Position numbers and translations under genes: made by a program. A model generated the notes under the pieces. It searched no databases. It had not been told where the DNA came from and saw only the letters and a program-made list of their open reading frames with translations. Source: Effrenium voratum (taxonomy: Eukaryota; Sar; Dinophyceae; Suessiales; Symbiodiniaceae). From it: a stretch of DNA of 64,000 nt. Every line of letters starts with the position of its first letter. The first letter of the stretch is position 1. Of this stretch, positions 21,901-31,772 are shown one piece after another. The DNA is taken from NCBI GenBank assembly GCA_963377175.1, contig CAUJNA010002780.1, forward strand, positions 786,331 to 850,330, in the 5' to 3' direction.

Positions 21901-24668
21901 TTTTCCATCATGTCGCGCACAATCTCCCTCCCTGCAGTTGCGTCGAACAAATAGCCTCGGTCTGTGAGGATCTTCATCATGTACTATCACGGCCAGCCAG
22001 ATCCAATCGAAGGATGGCATGGGGCAGCACGCATCCCTAGTAGATGGCAGTGTGTGGCTGACGCCATCACCGCTGTCCATGACGATGCCTGCTGTGGTTA
22101 GGCCAAAGGCATACAAGGACAGCACGGCTTGGATGGCAATGTCCACGGCTGGAACGATAAAGGTCTCAAACATGATCTGTGTCATGCGCTCTCTCGAGAT
22201 TCAACGGCGCTTCTGTCCATAGTTTGCGAGGATGCCATGTGCACATTGATCTGCTGAAGTGACCCTAGACACACAAAAGGTGCGCGAGGAAGGATCGTTC
22301 CACCGGGAGGCACCTCGTTAGTACCGCGCCTGCAGCACCGCTCCCCAGACACTTACAAGTCACCGGATGACTTGGCTGTCAACTTGAGGATCACCTCCAC
22401 TCGGCCACCCCAGCCTCTTTTGCAAAGAGCTACCGGGTTCAGGAGGACGGCCAACCCCCATGTGGCACCATTGGCGTATGGCACCATTTGCACTGCGTGG
22501 CAAAAAAGGCATCGCTGACCATGGCAGCCGTCAACCCCGCTCTCTTGTGGGCGCCTCCGCTGTGCAGCGCAGCTGCCCTCCGACGCCACTCCTCAACGTA
22601 CCGCTACCGCTCAAGACTCGTGGCGACATCAGCCGTGACGAGCAAATGATTGCAACTGACAAGGGCTCGGTAGGTCTTGAGGTTTGAGCCAAAGGCAGTG
22701 ACCTTCACTTATCGAGTTCATTGCTCATGGGGTGTGACCATGACACATACGACCCTGAACCCCCTCGGGGCAACACTTCGCAGTGAGAGTGGATCAACCA
22801 GCCGGATGGCATTGGTCACCTGACCGCATGACACGCTTCCCAGGTGGCTGTGCATTTGCATTCAGCGCACAACTTGGTTCATGTCAGCGTGACATCATTT
22901 GGGGAGATACGTGTACCAACCATGTTTGACGGGGCTCCCAAGAAAACTAAAAGTCTCCAAATGGCAAAAAGGCCGGTACCTTGTGGCAGAGCATGAGCGG
23001 CGGCGCCCCGTTCAGCGCTGCACTCTGCCCCTTTGGCACGTGCACTACCTGGCGCGCGTGGCTAGCAAAATCCAGAGCGGATGCAAGCTGGTGATCCATC
23101 CCAGACTGGGTGCCAGGCATCATCTACACAAATGGGGGCAAGATCGCACATGATGGTGTACTTGAAGTTGAAGGTGCTGGGCAGTTGCCAAAGTGAGATT
23201 ACTGTCTTGCTATGCTCCACGCGTTTCAGGCCCCAAGGGTCCAAGGGTCGGACTTGCTATTGGCGTCGTGAGAGATGAGGTGTCGGGATTGCTTGGTCTT
23301 GGTTGGCACCTGGCAAGCAGGGTGGACTGAGCCTAAAAGGCTGGCTTTGTCCTCCCAAGCTCTCGAAATGCTGAGCACCCCCACATGAGCTTCCACGAAA
23401 TCTGCAAATCTCCTAGGGAGGCTGACATGCAGTGCAGAACATGAGCTTAAGACTTACACGCTTGACTAGCCGCCAGCGTCCAAGCCCACGACTGCGCGTG
23501 GCTCTTGGTCTCGAAGTAGAAGTCAAGGCCCTCCCTGGTCTCCTTCAAAGACGTTACCTGCCATCGCATCAGCTTCAGGTGTCCATTAGCGAAGAAGAAT
23601 TGGGTATAGCAAAAGTGGAGGCCTGATCAGCTTCATAGAATCGCAAGGCGCCTTGGCGTGGGCGTCACTCTTCAGGATCAGCTGTTCCAAGTAGCAAAAC
23701 GTCCTGCGTGCGCATTTTCGAGGTGTCGATCGCAAGATTCGGCCTGTCCTTCTGTGCGGCACCTTCTGCCTGACCTGCACAATGGCATTGTAGCAGTGAG
23801 GTGTGAAGGACCTGACAAAGCCGCGCGTGCAACGTGGCCGGAAAACAATTACTCAGCACACGTGTCCCACACAAAGACAGCATCTATCATACATCTAAGC
23901 AATCAGTTTGCATGGAAGCTGCCCAAACATGCCATGAAGGCGATAAAAATAATCTTCAAAACTTGAAGCTCTTAGGCTCAGACTTTTGACAATCCTCACA
24001 CTGCTGGTTCACAATCTGAAACTCTATCACCATCGTCTGCTGTAGAACGCTGGACTGCGCAACCTCCACGCAACTCATGTCGTATGCAAAGCTACTGTCC
24101 GTTCTGAAACAAGTACTCTTCGTGAAAGTACCTTTGCAGCTATGAGCAATATTGGGCACTCGCCAACAGCGCATTTGACCAAGGCTTTCCACAAAGGCCT
24201 CTACAAACTTCATCTAGAGTGTCTCGGACTACGAGCACCTCCTTCTGCACCGTGATCTTCACTCGGATGCGCATGGAATGCTCCTCGATATTCCGCACTC
24301 TTGCTGATTGATGCCACGCTATGCTTCGTTTGTCAAGTGCTCCTCGGTCCACACAAATGCAGCATCGACAAGCCTGGCAACCACAAGGTGACAGTGACAA
24401 TATGTAGTTGCATTATGCTCAACGAAACGGCCTGACTTCTTTCCCGATGCCTGGCGCAGAATTTTGCCAGACCAAAGCTCATGTTCTGTTGGCATGCTCG
24501 ACCCGCTTGCCATCCCACCTCGTATCTTCTTGAGACAAATCCCAAGCAGTTCCCGAGACCTGAGCGCCAACGGAGGAACACAGGGCTCAGCACGTGCGAA
24601 GAGACGCCAATGTTCCCACCTAGGGCCTGCACTCAGGCTCGCAGCTTGTCCAGCCCGGCTTGTTGTAC
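18377..24668 (-). CDS. NMD3: NMD3-like 60S ribosomal subunit export adaptor, multi-exon
   Basis: NMD3 binds the 60S subunit and bridges it to exportin CRM1/XPO1 for nuclear export. At least 20 short minus-strand exons follow the family's motif order: [164 protein letters not shown], and a C-terminus [14 protein letters not shown] before a stop at 18377-18379. In the 5' half (22820-24668) all 12 introns end in AG and every exon join keeps frame. The first zinc-binding part is only partly located. An actin pseudogene lies inside the gene. The order and count of motifs make a chance match very unlikely. Confidence 0.9.
18846..18925. repeat. (CT)n microsatellite in NMD3 intron
   Basis: About 80 bp of CT with a few ACT interruptions, between the NMD3 exons ending at 19070 and starting at 18700. 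On the minus strand it is (GA)n. Confidence 0.9.
19070..20486 (-). CDS. NMD3: NMD3 exons: C-terminal half
   Basis: Pieces in family order: from about 20486, [20 protein letters not shown] then AKNES and, further on, [11 protein letters not shown] (to about 20340); 20038-20080 ([14 protein letters not shown]); 19899-19920 (DEAFKDW); 19693-19725 ([13 protein letters not shown] donor); 19300-19372 ([20 protein letters not shown] then ADME, GC donor); and 19070-19128 ([20 protein letters not shown]). The acidic run after WELKRLNRE and the LEEDP-VNMYR segment are hallmarks of the NMD3 tail. Some boundaries between 19.9 and 20.5 kb are uncertain. Confidence 0.75.
21467..22221 (-). pseudogene. actin pseudogene inside the NMD3 gene
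   Basis: Broken actin copy lacking roughly the first third. From 22185 the minus strand reads MTQIMFETF and [11 protein letters not shown], then [12 protein letters not shown]. After that it shifts frame ([40 protein letters not shown]), shifts again near [10 protein letters not shown], and ends GPTMVHRS with no normal KCF end. The upstream edge is lost near 22221. At least three frameshifts are present, so it cannot make actin. It lies between NMD3 exons at 22.8 and 20.5 kb on the same strand. Whether it arose by retroposition or DNA duplication is not shown; no poly-A or leader remnant was seen. Confidence 0.9.
22770..23048 (-). CDS. NMD3: NMD3 exons: downstream core
   Basis: Exon 22980-23048 reads [20 protein letters not shown] then CHK; a GT intron (22820-22979) leads to an exon from 22819 reading [14 protein letters not shown]. 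The intron before it (23049-23118) has a GC donor. Together they give the family's CHK-VT-IRLVDP region. The end of the last exon, about 22770, is not fixed. A weak further piece ([16 protein letters not shown], about 22630-22680) may be the next exon. Confidence 0.8.
23119..23811 (-). CDS. NMD3: NMD3 exons: central conserved core
   Basis: Exons at 23749-23811 ([20 protein letters not shown]), 23652-23703 ([17 protein letters not shown]), 23493-23557 ([20 protein letters not shown]), 23385-23412 (RFADFVEAH), 23254-23309 ([18 protein letters not shown]) and 23119-23176 ([19 protein letters not shown]). Introns are 45 nt (GA donor), 94 nt (GC donor), 80, 75 and 77 nt (GT donors). The 45-nt intron is a multiple of three and lacks stops, so an uninterrupted frame reads through it and adds 15 foreign residues. 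Confidence 0.9.
23984..24668 (-). CDS. NMD3: NMD3 exons: zinc-domain end to second Cys pair
   Basis: Exons at 24633-24668 ([11 protein letters not shown]), 24503-24559 ([13 protein letters not shown] then GGMASG), 24343-24373 ([10 protein letters not shown]), 24239-24283 ([15 protein letters not shown]) and 23984-24063 ([20 protein letters not shown] then QCEDCQK). Introns are 73, 129, 59 and 175 nt. Three start with GT; the 59-nt intron starts with GA at 24342-24341. A GA donor there restores frame and gives the family motif FVWTEEHS, which the genomic reading loses. Confidence 0.85.
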
Positions 24669-25063
24669 CTTCCCCAAAGGCCCAAACGAAAAGGGGTGAA
24701 ATGCTGAGCTGGCACCGTGGCCCAATGGACGCGCCACCTTTTTTTCCCGCGCAACGTGGACAGCACACACCCGCCGACTCAACTCCCGGCCAAATCTACC
24801 TGCAGCCAGTCCACACGCAGAGGCTAAAGTCTAGATTCGTCCGAATTCCAAGGAGCCAACCGGAGTATCACATGGCAGCTGCAGCCATCCCCGCACACCT
24901 GACAACCAGCTGAATGATATCCCCGACAACCGTTCAGCCTGGGCCCCCGCAGAAATATTAACGGCGACGGCCTGACAAGACGCGCCATCACTCTCATCTT
25001 TCCAGCCATCCCATGCGGGCCTCTGTCAGAACCAAACGTGACAGCATCCCAAATCGTGGATAC

Positions 25064-25111
25064 CTGCGCGCGGTCGCGAACATCAGCAGAATTCGGGCAA
25101 ACAAGGCACGC
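25064..25111 (-). CDS. NMD3: candidate NMD3 N-terminal zinc exon
   Basis: Between a CAG acceptor (GAAAGCAG) and a GT donor (GCAG/GTATCC) lie 16 codons reading ACLVCPNSADVRDRAQ. NMD3 proteins carry a Cys-x2-Cys followed by a Ser-x-Val-Asp-like segment near the N-terminus, which this resembles. Adjacent exons that should carry the other two Cys pairs were not found, so assignment is tentative. Confidence 0.4.
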
Positions 25112-25351
25112 CTGCTTTCCGATGTGCCGAGTGGAATCGCCCAGTCGGCTACCCTTCCTTACTCTCCACACATCACATGACGGTCAACTTCTGCTTGCTT
25201 GAGGGGAATCAGCATGGTCATCAACCATGCGTTAAAAAGACTCAAATGAGAACTATTGGCTCCCTTTGAAGTCAAACATGGCCAGGACTCAAAGCGTTGC
25301 GGTGCACCACTGCATCACAAGCGCACAAAACGCTTCGTTCCCCGAAAGGGA

Positions 25352-25640
25352 TCACACCAGGCCGAGGAGACACAATTTGGCTAGCGGCTGAACGCATAGC
25401 TTGCCCCACGCACGTCGCAAGACGGTGCCGGCGGCTCTTGGGGGTCTGTACGAACCTCCTGCCATAGCCCCCAAATGCAAAAAGAAGGGGTGGGGGTCAG
25501 ATGTCTGGGCGCGGCAGCTGCACAGCGTAGCCGGCAACTGTGGCGCCCAGGCAGGTGGCGCAGGTGGCAGGCACCGGCCTGAGAAGTCAACACGGCAGGG
25601 CCTTTTGGGCTGTCTCTCTTCAACGATCACAAAACATCAC
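25352..25640 (-). CDS. open frames, possible exon, unknown
   Basis: Two minus-strand frames of 80-92 codons overlap here, rich in Pro, Ala and Cys. They may include the upstream part of the NMD3 gene or a 5' leader. No motif was recognised. Confidence 0.2.
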
Positions 25641-25961
25641 AGAGAAGACCCTTGCGTTTGGGTCACTTAAGCCCAGAAAAGGGGCCCAGCTGGGCTTGGT
25701 GCGGCCGTCCATTAGCTTCGACCTGTGCAACCACGTGTGCCTCATCGTACGGTTCCAAGGCACATCAAAAACAGTATAAGCAACAGGAGGTGACACCGCG
25801 CTCTTTTTGTCTTTGGAGATGCATGACAAACATTCAGAAACTATCACAAGGAAGACGTTGTGCCACCTGCATTGTCCCAGAGCTTGAGTGTGCTTCTCAC
25901 ACGTAAATGCCGGAAGGGATCAAAATGCTGCATACAGCACACCTACAGTGAGAAGAGCATG

Positions 25962-26018
25962 GAGAAGAAGATGAGGAGGAAGAAGGGGAAGAAGGAGGAG
26001 GAGGAGGAGGAGGAGAAA
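25962..26018. repeat. GAAGRR purine repeat
   Basis: Irregular GAAG, GAGG and GAGAAG units, giving Lys/Glu-rich or Ser-rich frames depending on strand. Confidence 0.8.
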
Positions 26019-26184
26019 CCGCCACGTGAAGTCTGTGAGACTCCAACGCATCTCGAAGCAGCGCCATAGTCGCAATGCCGCCTACCAGCATGGCACCTGC
26101 AACCAGTGGGGCATCTTCTCTGTCTGTTAGTAGCTATGGTGTTCTCAGACAGGAGCTCTTTGCATGACAGCCCGATATCTCACT

Positions 26185-26440
26185 TGACGAATTCCCCCCT
26201 AAAAGGCAACATCAGTGGCCGCGAGCTTTCTTGAGCCATCCCAGCTGACGGACACCTGCCTGCGGCCGTCTTTGCACCGCCACTGCGCTTTGCAAAGCGA
26301 TCCAGGGCGTGCTGCGTGCCGGACAAATCCAAACTGAGCAAAGGCGCTCGCCGGGGCAGTCGTGAGGGGAAACGGGATGAAACGGGTTCAGGGTGCATGA
26401 GCCTTCCATCGATTCGTGCCATTCGCAGGGATCTGGACCA
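26185..26440 (-). CDS. exon-like frame, unknown
   Basis: The minus strand reads ARIDGRLMHPEPVSSRFPSR, then LDLSGTQHALDRFAKRSGGA. Reasonable coding character over about 80 codons. It could belong to the same gene as the SET fragment upstream (27.9 kb), but no join was shown. Confidence 0.3.
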
Positions 26441-26734
26441 GGTGTTGGTAGGGCACATGAGTGGGTCGGGAATATATCAGCAAACCTGTCCGTCAGAAGT
26501 GTCGCTAAGTTGGATGTCCGATGCCCAGCCTAACACTTGGGCGCTGATGTCCACCGGCAAGCTCTGCCAGTGCATTCACGCCTAGCTGCAGCAACTTACT
26601 GCCTCTCTTTGAGCACTACTCGGGTAGCTTTTTCTCATGTTTTCCACACTGCACCGTGATCCATTCGCTGCATCAAGCCAAACCTCAAACAACGAGTACA
26701 TACAGCACTCACCTTTCAATAGGCTTAGGGCGAG

Positions 26735-27290
26735 CAATTCAACCGTAGACCATGATCAAACATGCGCCTGGACTTGACAGAATGGCATGCCCCACTTTCG
26801 GCCTCCGGGATTCCCAGCACCGCCAGCCGAGCCGCCAAGCGAGCCGCCAGTAGCGCTTCCTCAGGCTGCCTCAGCATTGAACATGCTTCCCGTTTCACTC
26901 CAAAGCCTTTCTGGGTTTGCCGCAAGCTTCGCATGTTCTGCCCACGATGTCTGGGGGAACCATTTGTGTCAACACGAGAATGTCAGCACATCCCCGTCAG
27001 GGCACTGCACCCAGATCCCAGTCGCTCTGAGGCTAGGGCGGCCGGGGCCAGTGAGGCCCAGGTCAGAAGGGCGAGCCCGCAAAGGCCGCCCAGCCTGGGA
27101 CACCCTCCACACCCGCAAGCCTCTTCACACGCAGACTTAGCTTGGAGTGGAGCGAGTTCTCTTTGCAAATCCTCCAAACTCGGACCCAGTTCGCCAGTTC
27201 GCTGCCTGCACCCCAACTTTCTCCGCCGCTCCATGGCGGCGTTCGAGCCGGGCTTGCAGCTCACGCCATGCCTCACACGATGCCGACTTC
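26735..27290 (-). CDS. helical exon-like pieces, unknown
   Basis: On the minus strand: REEREPDAMKSASCEAWREL and QARLERRHGAAEKVG (about 27180-27320), SLEDLQRELAPLQAKSACEE (about 27115-27190, different frame) and CSMLRQPEEALLAARLAARL (about 26800-26890). All are helical and charged. Possibly downstream exons of the SET-domain gene. Confidence 0.35.
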
Positions 27291-27869
27291 ATGGCGTCGG
27301 GTTCTCTCTCTTCTCTCGCACTCTCAGTGCACACCGCCCCCTTTGAGATATCCCCTTGCACAATCGAAGCAGCATGTACAGTGTGGACTTGTCAGGACAC
27401 TGATGGACAACCCTGACACACATCCTAAGGCCCATTCCCAACCTCAGCTTCGGTGGTCCATCAATGCAAGCCTGATCTCCCAATGACCCAGCGAAACAAA
27501 GCAGCTTGGCTTGAGGCACGTCTCCCCAAGCAAATATCTCACAAGACCATCCGGACTCGAGTGGAACATCGCCAAGACCTGGTTGCCATGTGGCAACCCT
27601 GCGCTCAACCCCAGGCAGTGGACCTGAGGCGGTCAAAGTGCACAGTCCTTGTCATGGCCTCTAGAAAGAAAGAATGCTCAGCCCTTCCAAGCTCTGACCA
27701 AATCATCCAAAAAATATGTCGACCGCCAGAAGTCACCCTCTGACTCACCTTCCGTAACTCGCTCTCCACAAGTCACCCTTAGGTCTCCCTTGATGGCTTA
27801 GCTGCTCACCCACGGGGCCCCGGTCCCCGGCGGCCAACAACTCGACTCCAAGGGCGGTGGCTCAGCGTT

Positions 27870-27949
27870 GCCATACCGCGCCAGGAGCTCTTCCCCGGCA
27901 GCGATCTCTCGCGTCGCCTCGACGCGGGGGCGCGAGTTCTCAAACCGCC
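27870..27949 (-). CDS. SET-domain C-terminal fragment (exon)
   Basis: After a CCAG acceptor the minus strand reads RFENSRPRVEATREIAAGEE then LLARYGN. This is the end of a SET domain, where a basic/aromatic run, ATR-I-AAGEEL and a Tyr-Gly form part of the methyltransferase fold and active site. A GC donor may follow (TATG/GCAACG). The upstream Asn-His motif of the domain was not found, so only this exon is supported. SET enzymes methylate lysines using S-adenosylmethionine. Confidence 0.5.
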
Positions 27950-28299
27950 CTGGATGTCAACCTTGCGACATCATGAAGCTTGCAGCAACGGTTTTGCCTG
28001 CAAATAAGCTGTTGCGGGTAGGAGTCCGCTGCGGTCGCTCTTCATCAGGATGAACCTCATGCTCTGGAGCAAGCTGCTGCTGCTCGCATGATGGACTCGA
28101 GCCGAGCAGCAATGATAAAAACAGCACCCACAAAGCCTTCGAGATATTGAGCGCAAACTAGAAGATTCAAACTGCCTCAACCAATAGGAGAGCAACGCCA
28201 TGGGGCGGGCCCACATACTATGAAAGCACATTTGGTGCCGACGTCCCAGTGCAGATCGAACACAGAATGCAGCCAATGTCACGTCATGTGTCATGTCCA

Positions 28300-28460
28300 A
28301 TTCAGAATCTAAAGAAACAATTGGAGCCGCTTGAAACAACCCTTAGGATTCAACATGTCCATCCCTCAGTACCACATTGCCTTGAGTCGGGCAGAACTTC
28401 TGAGGCTCCCACTTCGCGTTGGCGGAGTCCCTGGTGCCTCGAGATTCAAACATCACTGAC
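28300..28460 (-). CDS. exon-like frame, unknown
   Basis: The minus strand reads VMFESRGTRDSANAKWEPQK then FCPTQGNVVLRDGH. It lies between the actin gene and the SET fragment. No family recognised. Confidence 0.25.
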
Positions 28461-28877
28461 CTGTTCAAATTCTGCCGAGGAGTCCCCGCTGGAAGTCAAG
28501 AAAGCATTAAAAATGCAACTCCATGCGTCAAAGTGCAAGCCTCTGGCTGGGTCCATGGACAAATCTGGGCTGCTGACCATGATTCACCATGCAGCCGACC
28601 TTGGCCATACCATTAAGACATGCACGACAAGGGATAGCGTCGTCTTTTCCGGACAAATCGCGTGGCTTCAGAGAGTCGCCGTGGCTCGTTTGCTGTACAT
28701 GTCTACAACTTAAATAGCCACCATGAACCTGAGAGTCATACCCTCTGCAACATGGCCGCCGTGTTGCTGCCTGCGGCTCAGCGCCACAAAGACCAGAAAG
28801 ACTAATTATCAAAACCTGCGCTGGATCCTGAAACATCCCAGTCTCGTAGCATCTTGCAGTCTTGAACTACAAGCTGC

Positions 28878-30014
28878 CTAAAAGCACTTGCGGTGGACGA
28901 TGGTTGGACCGCTCTCGTCGTACTCAGCCTTGGAGATCCACATCTGCTGAAAGGTGGTCAGAGACGACAAGATCGAGCCACCGATCCACACGCTGTACTT
29001 TCTCTCCGGAGGTGCCACCACCTTTATCCTCACCGTGGACGGCGCCAACGCACTCAGCTCCTTGGTCATGCGCTCGCCAATTCCAGGGAGCATGGTGGAC
29101 CCGCCCGACAGCACCAGGTTGGCGAAGAGGTCTCGCCTGACGTCCACGTCGCACTTCATGATACTCTGGAAGGTAGTGTCGTGAATGCCCATGGCCTCTT
29201 TGCCTAACAAGCTCGGCTGAAAGAGCACCTCACTGCAGCGAAAGCGCTCGGAGTGCAAGGTCACTAAGTTGCCATCTGGCAATTCGTATGTTTTTGCCTG
29301 GTCGCAGCTGGTTTCGTAGGCTTTCAGCTCGCTGTCGAAGTCCAGCGCCACATAGCAGAGCTTCTCTTTCATGTCCCGCACCAGCTCCCTCTCTGCCGTG
29401 GTACTGAAGGAGTAGCCGCTCTCCTTGAGGATCAGCATGAGGTACTCCGTGAGGTCGCGGCCGGCCAAGTCGAGGCGGGCCACTGCGTGCGGCAGCGAGT
29501 AGCCCTCGTAGATCGGGACGCAGTGGGACACCCCGTCGCCGCTGTCCATGACGATGCCAGTGGTCCGCCCGGATGCATACAGCGATAACACGGCCTGGAT
29601 GGAGATATGCATAGCCGGGACACTAAAGGTTTCGAACATGATCTGCGTCATGCGCTCACGGTTGGCCTTTGGATTCAGCGGTGCTTCCGTCAAGAGCATA
29701 GGATGCTCCTCTGGAGACACCCGCAGCTCGTTGTAGAAGGTGTGCGACCAAATCTTCTCCATGTCATCCCAGTTAGTCACGATGCCATGCTCGATGGGGT
29801 ACTTCAGAGTCAGCACTCCACGACTGCGCTGCGCCTCATCCCCGATGTAGGTGTCCTTCTGATCCGTGCCCACCATGATGTTTGGCATCTTCGGTCGACC
29901 CACGATCGAGGGGAACACCGCACGGGGCGCGTCATCACCCGAAAAGCCTGCTTTGCACATGCCGCTGCCGTTGTCAACCACAAGCGCCACCACCTCGTCC
30001 GCCATATCCGCCAT
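28878..30014 (-). CDS. actin, intact and intronless
   Basis: Actin polymerises into filaments using ATP. From the ATG at 30014 the frame runs 378 codons to TAG at 28878. A second in-frame ATG at 30005 would give 375 residues, the usual actin length. Diagnostic stretches are all present: [20 protein letters not shown], the phosphate-binding [56 protein letters not shown] and the C-terminus [10 protein letters not shown]. Some positions differ from most actins ([30 protein letters not shown]), suggesting a diverged dinoflagellate paralog. The frame continues upstream of 30014 without a stop, but that part holds the spliced-leader remnant and is treated as 5' leader. Confidence 0.95.
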   Translation of the reverse strand: MADMADEVVALVVDNGSGMCKAGFSGDDAPRAVFPSIVGRPKMPNIMVGTDQKDTYIGDEAQRSRGVLTLKYPIEHGIVTNWDDMEKIWSHTFYNELRVSPEEHPMLLTEAPLNPKANRERMTQIMFETFSVPAMHISIQAVLSLYASGRTTGIVMDSGDGVSHCVPIYEGYSLPHAVARLDLAGRDLTEYLMLILKESGYSFSTTAERELVRDMKEKLCYVALDFDSELKAYETSCDQAKTYELPDGNLVTLHSERFRCSEVLFQPSLLGKEAMGIHDTTFQSIMKCDVDVRRDLFANLVLSGGSTMLPGIGERMTKELSALAPSTVRIKVVAPPERKYSVWIGGSILSSLTTFQQMWISKAEYDESGPTIVHRKCF

Positions 30015-30063
30015 CGCTAAAGAAAGCGACTCGATGTTCTGATGTTTCTGGAAGCAAAGATTG

Positions 30064-30074
30064 CTTGAGCCAAA
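30064..30074 (-). other. relict DinoSL (spliced-leader remnant)
   Basis: On the minus strand this reads TTTGGCTCAAG, identical to the last 11 bases of the dinoflagellate spliced leader that is trans-spliced onto mRNAs. It ends 49 bases before the actin ATG. A leader end fixed in genomic DNA at the start of an intronless gene is the known mark of a gene made by reverse-copying a mature mRNA. Confidence 0.7.
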
Positions 30075-30099
30075 GAGAAACAAGCAGCCCGCTGAAAAG

Positions 30100-31540
30100 C
30101 ATGGGCAATGTGTCAAAACCAACTGCACACTCTGCAAACGGTCAATGTTATGTTGGCTTCCAAATCGATCGAACCTTTGAACCAAGCTTTTGTGGCAGCT
30201 TTGACGCGTCCGCATATTTCTTGGCTCCCGGCGCCAACATCCTCTAGCGTCCTTCTTTCAGTGGTGTGATCACCTCCTGCAAAAGAAGAGCACACATAGC
30301 ATGCTTGCCTCCGCTGACAGTAAACTGCTGGGGGTCCATCAAGGTTGTCTATATGGTAGTTTACGGGGAAACTGGGATTTAAAGGAAAGCACTGGGACCC
30401 GAAAGTAAATCCCAAACATAGAGCACTCCATTCTCCTGGAGTGAGGACAGTCATCTCCACCTCCTGCACCCACGGTGTGAACTATGGGCCCCTCCAACTG
30501 GTGCGGCTTCTGTTGCATCGAGCCCGGACAACGGGTCCCACAGAAACCCCCTACGAATTCAAGCGTCTTCTTGCACGAGCAAATTCCGTTCGCAGCTTCT
30601 AAGACTCGATGTTCAGGGGAAAGCGGTGTTCCCCCCCCCTCTGTCAGGGTGCCCGGCCTCGGCGCCTCTGCGAATGGCGCGGGCCACCGGCCCCCCGTCC
30701 AGCACCCAGCCTGAAGTCAGGCCCTGGGGTGAAAGGCCCCAAAGCCACGGAAGGTAGCAAAATAGCGAGCCCAGTCCAAAGCCCGACGCCTGTTTCCTGA
30801 CCTTGGGACGTTTAACTGGACGTTAACTGGATCCTCAGAATTATGTGCAAAGCCACCCCAGAATCGGTAGGTTTCTGGGAAACAACTCCCTTTGCGTAGC
30901 GGCCCAATCGTCAGAGACCCTGAGTGAAACCAGCCTCCGTTGTGAAGGCTCAGCACGTACCTGTGCCCAAAGTCACGCAGGGCCTGTCTTCTTTGGCCAG
31001 TGCCAATCCACAACTCGACTTAAGCTGTAGAAGACTGATGCATCTGCCCGATCGAAAATTCTGCTATTTGTGGGTGCCTGAGATCTGTCAAAAAAACTAT
31101 CCTCGTCGTGCCTTCCAGCTGCCGCCTGAGTCGTGCCTTGCGGTATCTCTTCTCTGTCGAAAGGTCTCCCATACTGCTGGTTCTCGCTGATTCTCGTCCA
31201 GTCACGTCACACTTGCCCCTTTGAACCGATCCCGAGCCCCGACCGGTGCCTTCGCAAGCATCTTCCAAGACCTGGTGGTGCCATACAGCCGATCAAGCCC
31301 ATACATTTCTAGGGGACGGATGCCCCCTCTGCACCCCAGACTCCAAACAACACATTCAACACGTCACCGGAGGACGCCCTGCCTTCGGCTTGATGCCAGC
31401 TAGCAATGAGCCCTGTCATGACAGTTAACACGCCACAACACGCCTCAAAGCGGCACAGTACGCCTCAAACTGGCACAGGACAGCTCCGACAGGGAAAGTC
31501 CTGACTGCCATCGGGCAGCGAGAAGGACTTTCCGAGAAGC
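30100..31540. other. no established gene
   Basis: Upstream of actin I see no promoter signature. A minus-strand stretch near 31100-31190 reads QQYGRPFDREEIPQGTTQAA and could be an exon. A C-run at 30630-30640 is the only low-complexity feature. Confidence 0.35.
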
Positions 31541-31654
31541 CTATCTGAAATGCTCTAGGGCCTCAGAGCAAACACGCCCAGCCCAGCGTTGGGCAGCATG
31601 GATCTGGCCACGCTCAGCCTGAGTGACGCCCGAATTGATTATCAACGAAATCAT

Positions 31655-31772
31655 CAAAAACCAGTCAACCAAACCGCAAATAAGACAACCAACTCGCCAA
31701 CCAACCGACCGACCGACCCGGCCCAACCGACCCGACTGACCAACCAACCAACCAACCAACCCACCCGCAAAT
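31655..31772. repeat. CCAA/CCGA tetranucleotide repeat
   Basis: Imperfect (CCAA)n, (CCGA)n and CCCG units. It keeps a Trp/Gly/Val-rich minus-strand frame open, which is why a 150-codon open frame spans it; that frame is not taken as a gene. Confidence 0.85.

Noticed and set aside
22684..22695. TTTGGCTCAA (minus strand), leader-like
   Set aside because: Inside the NMD3 gene near a weak exon, lacks the final G, no following gene start.
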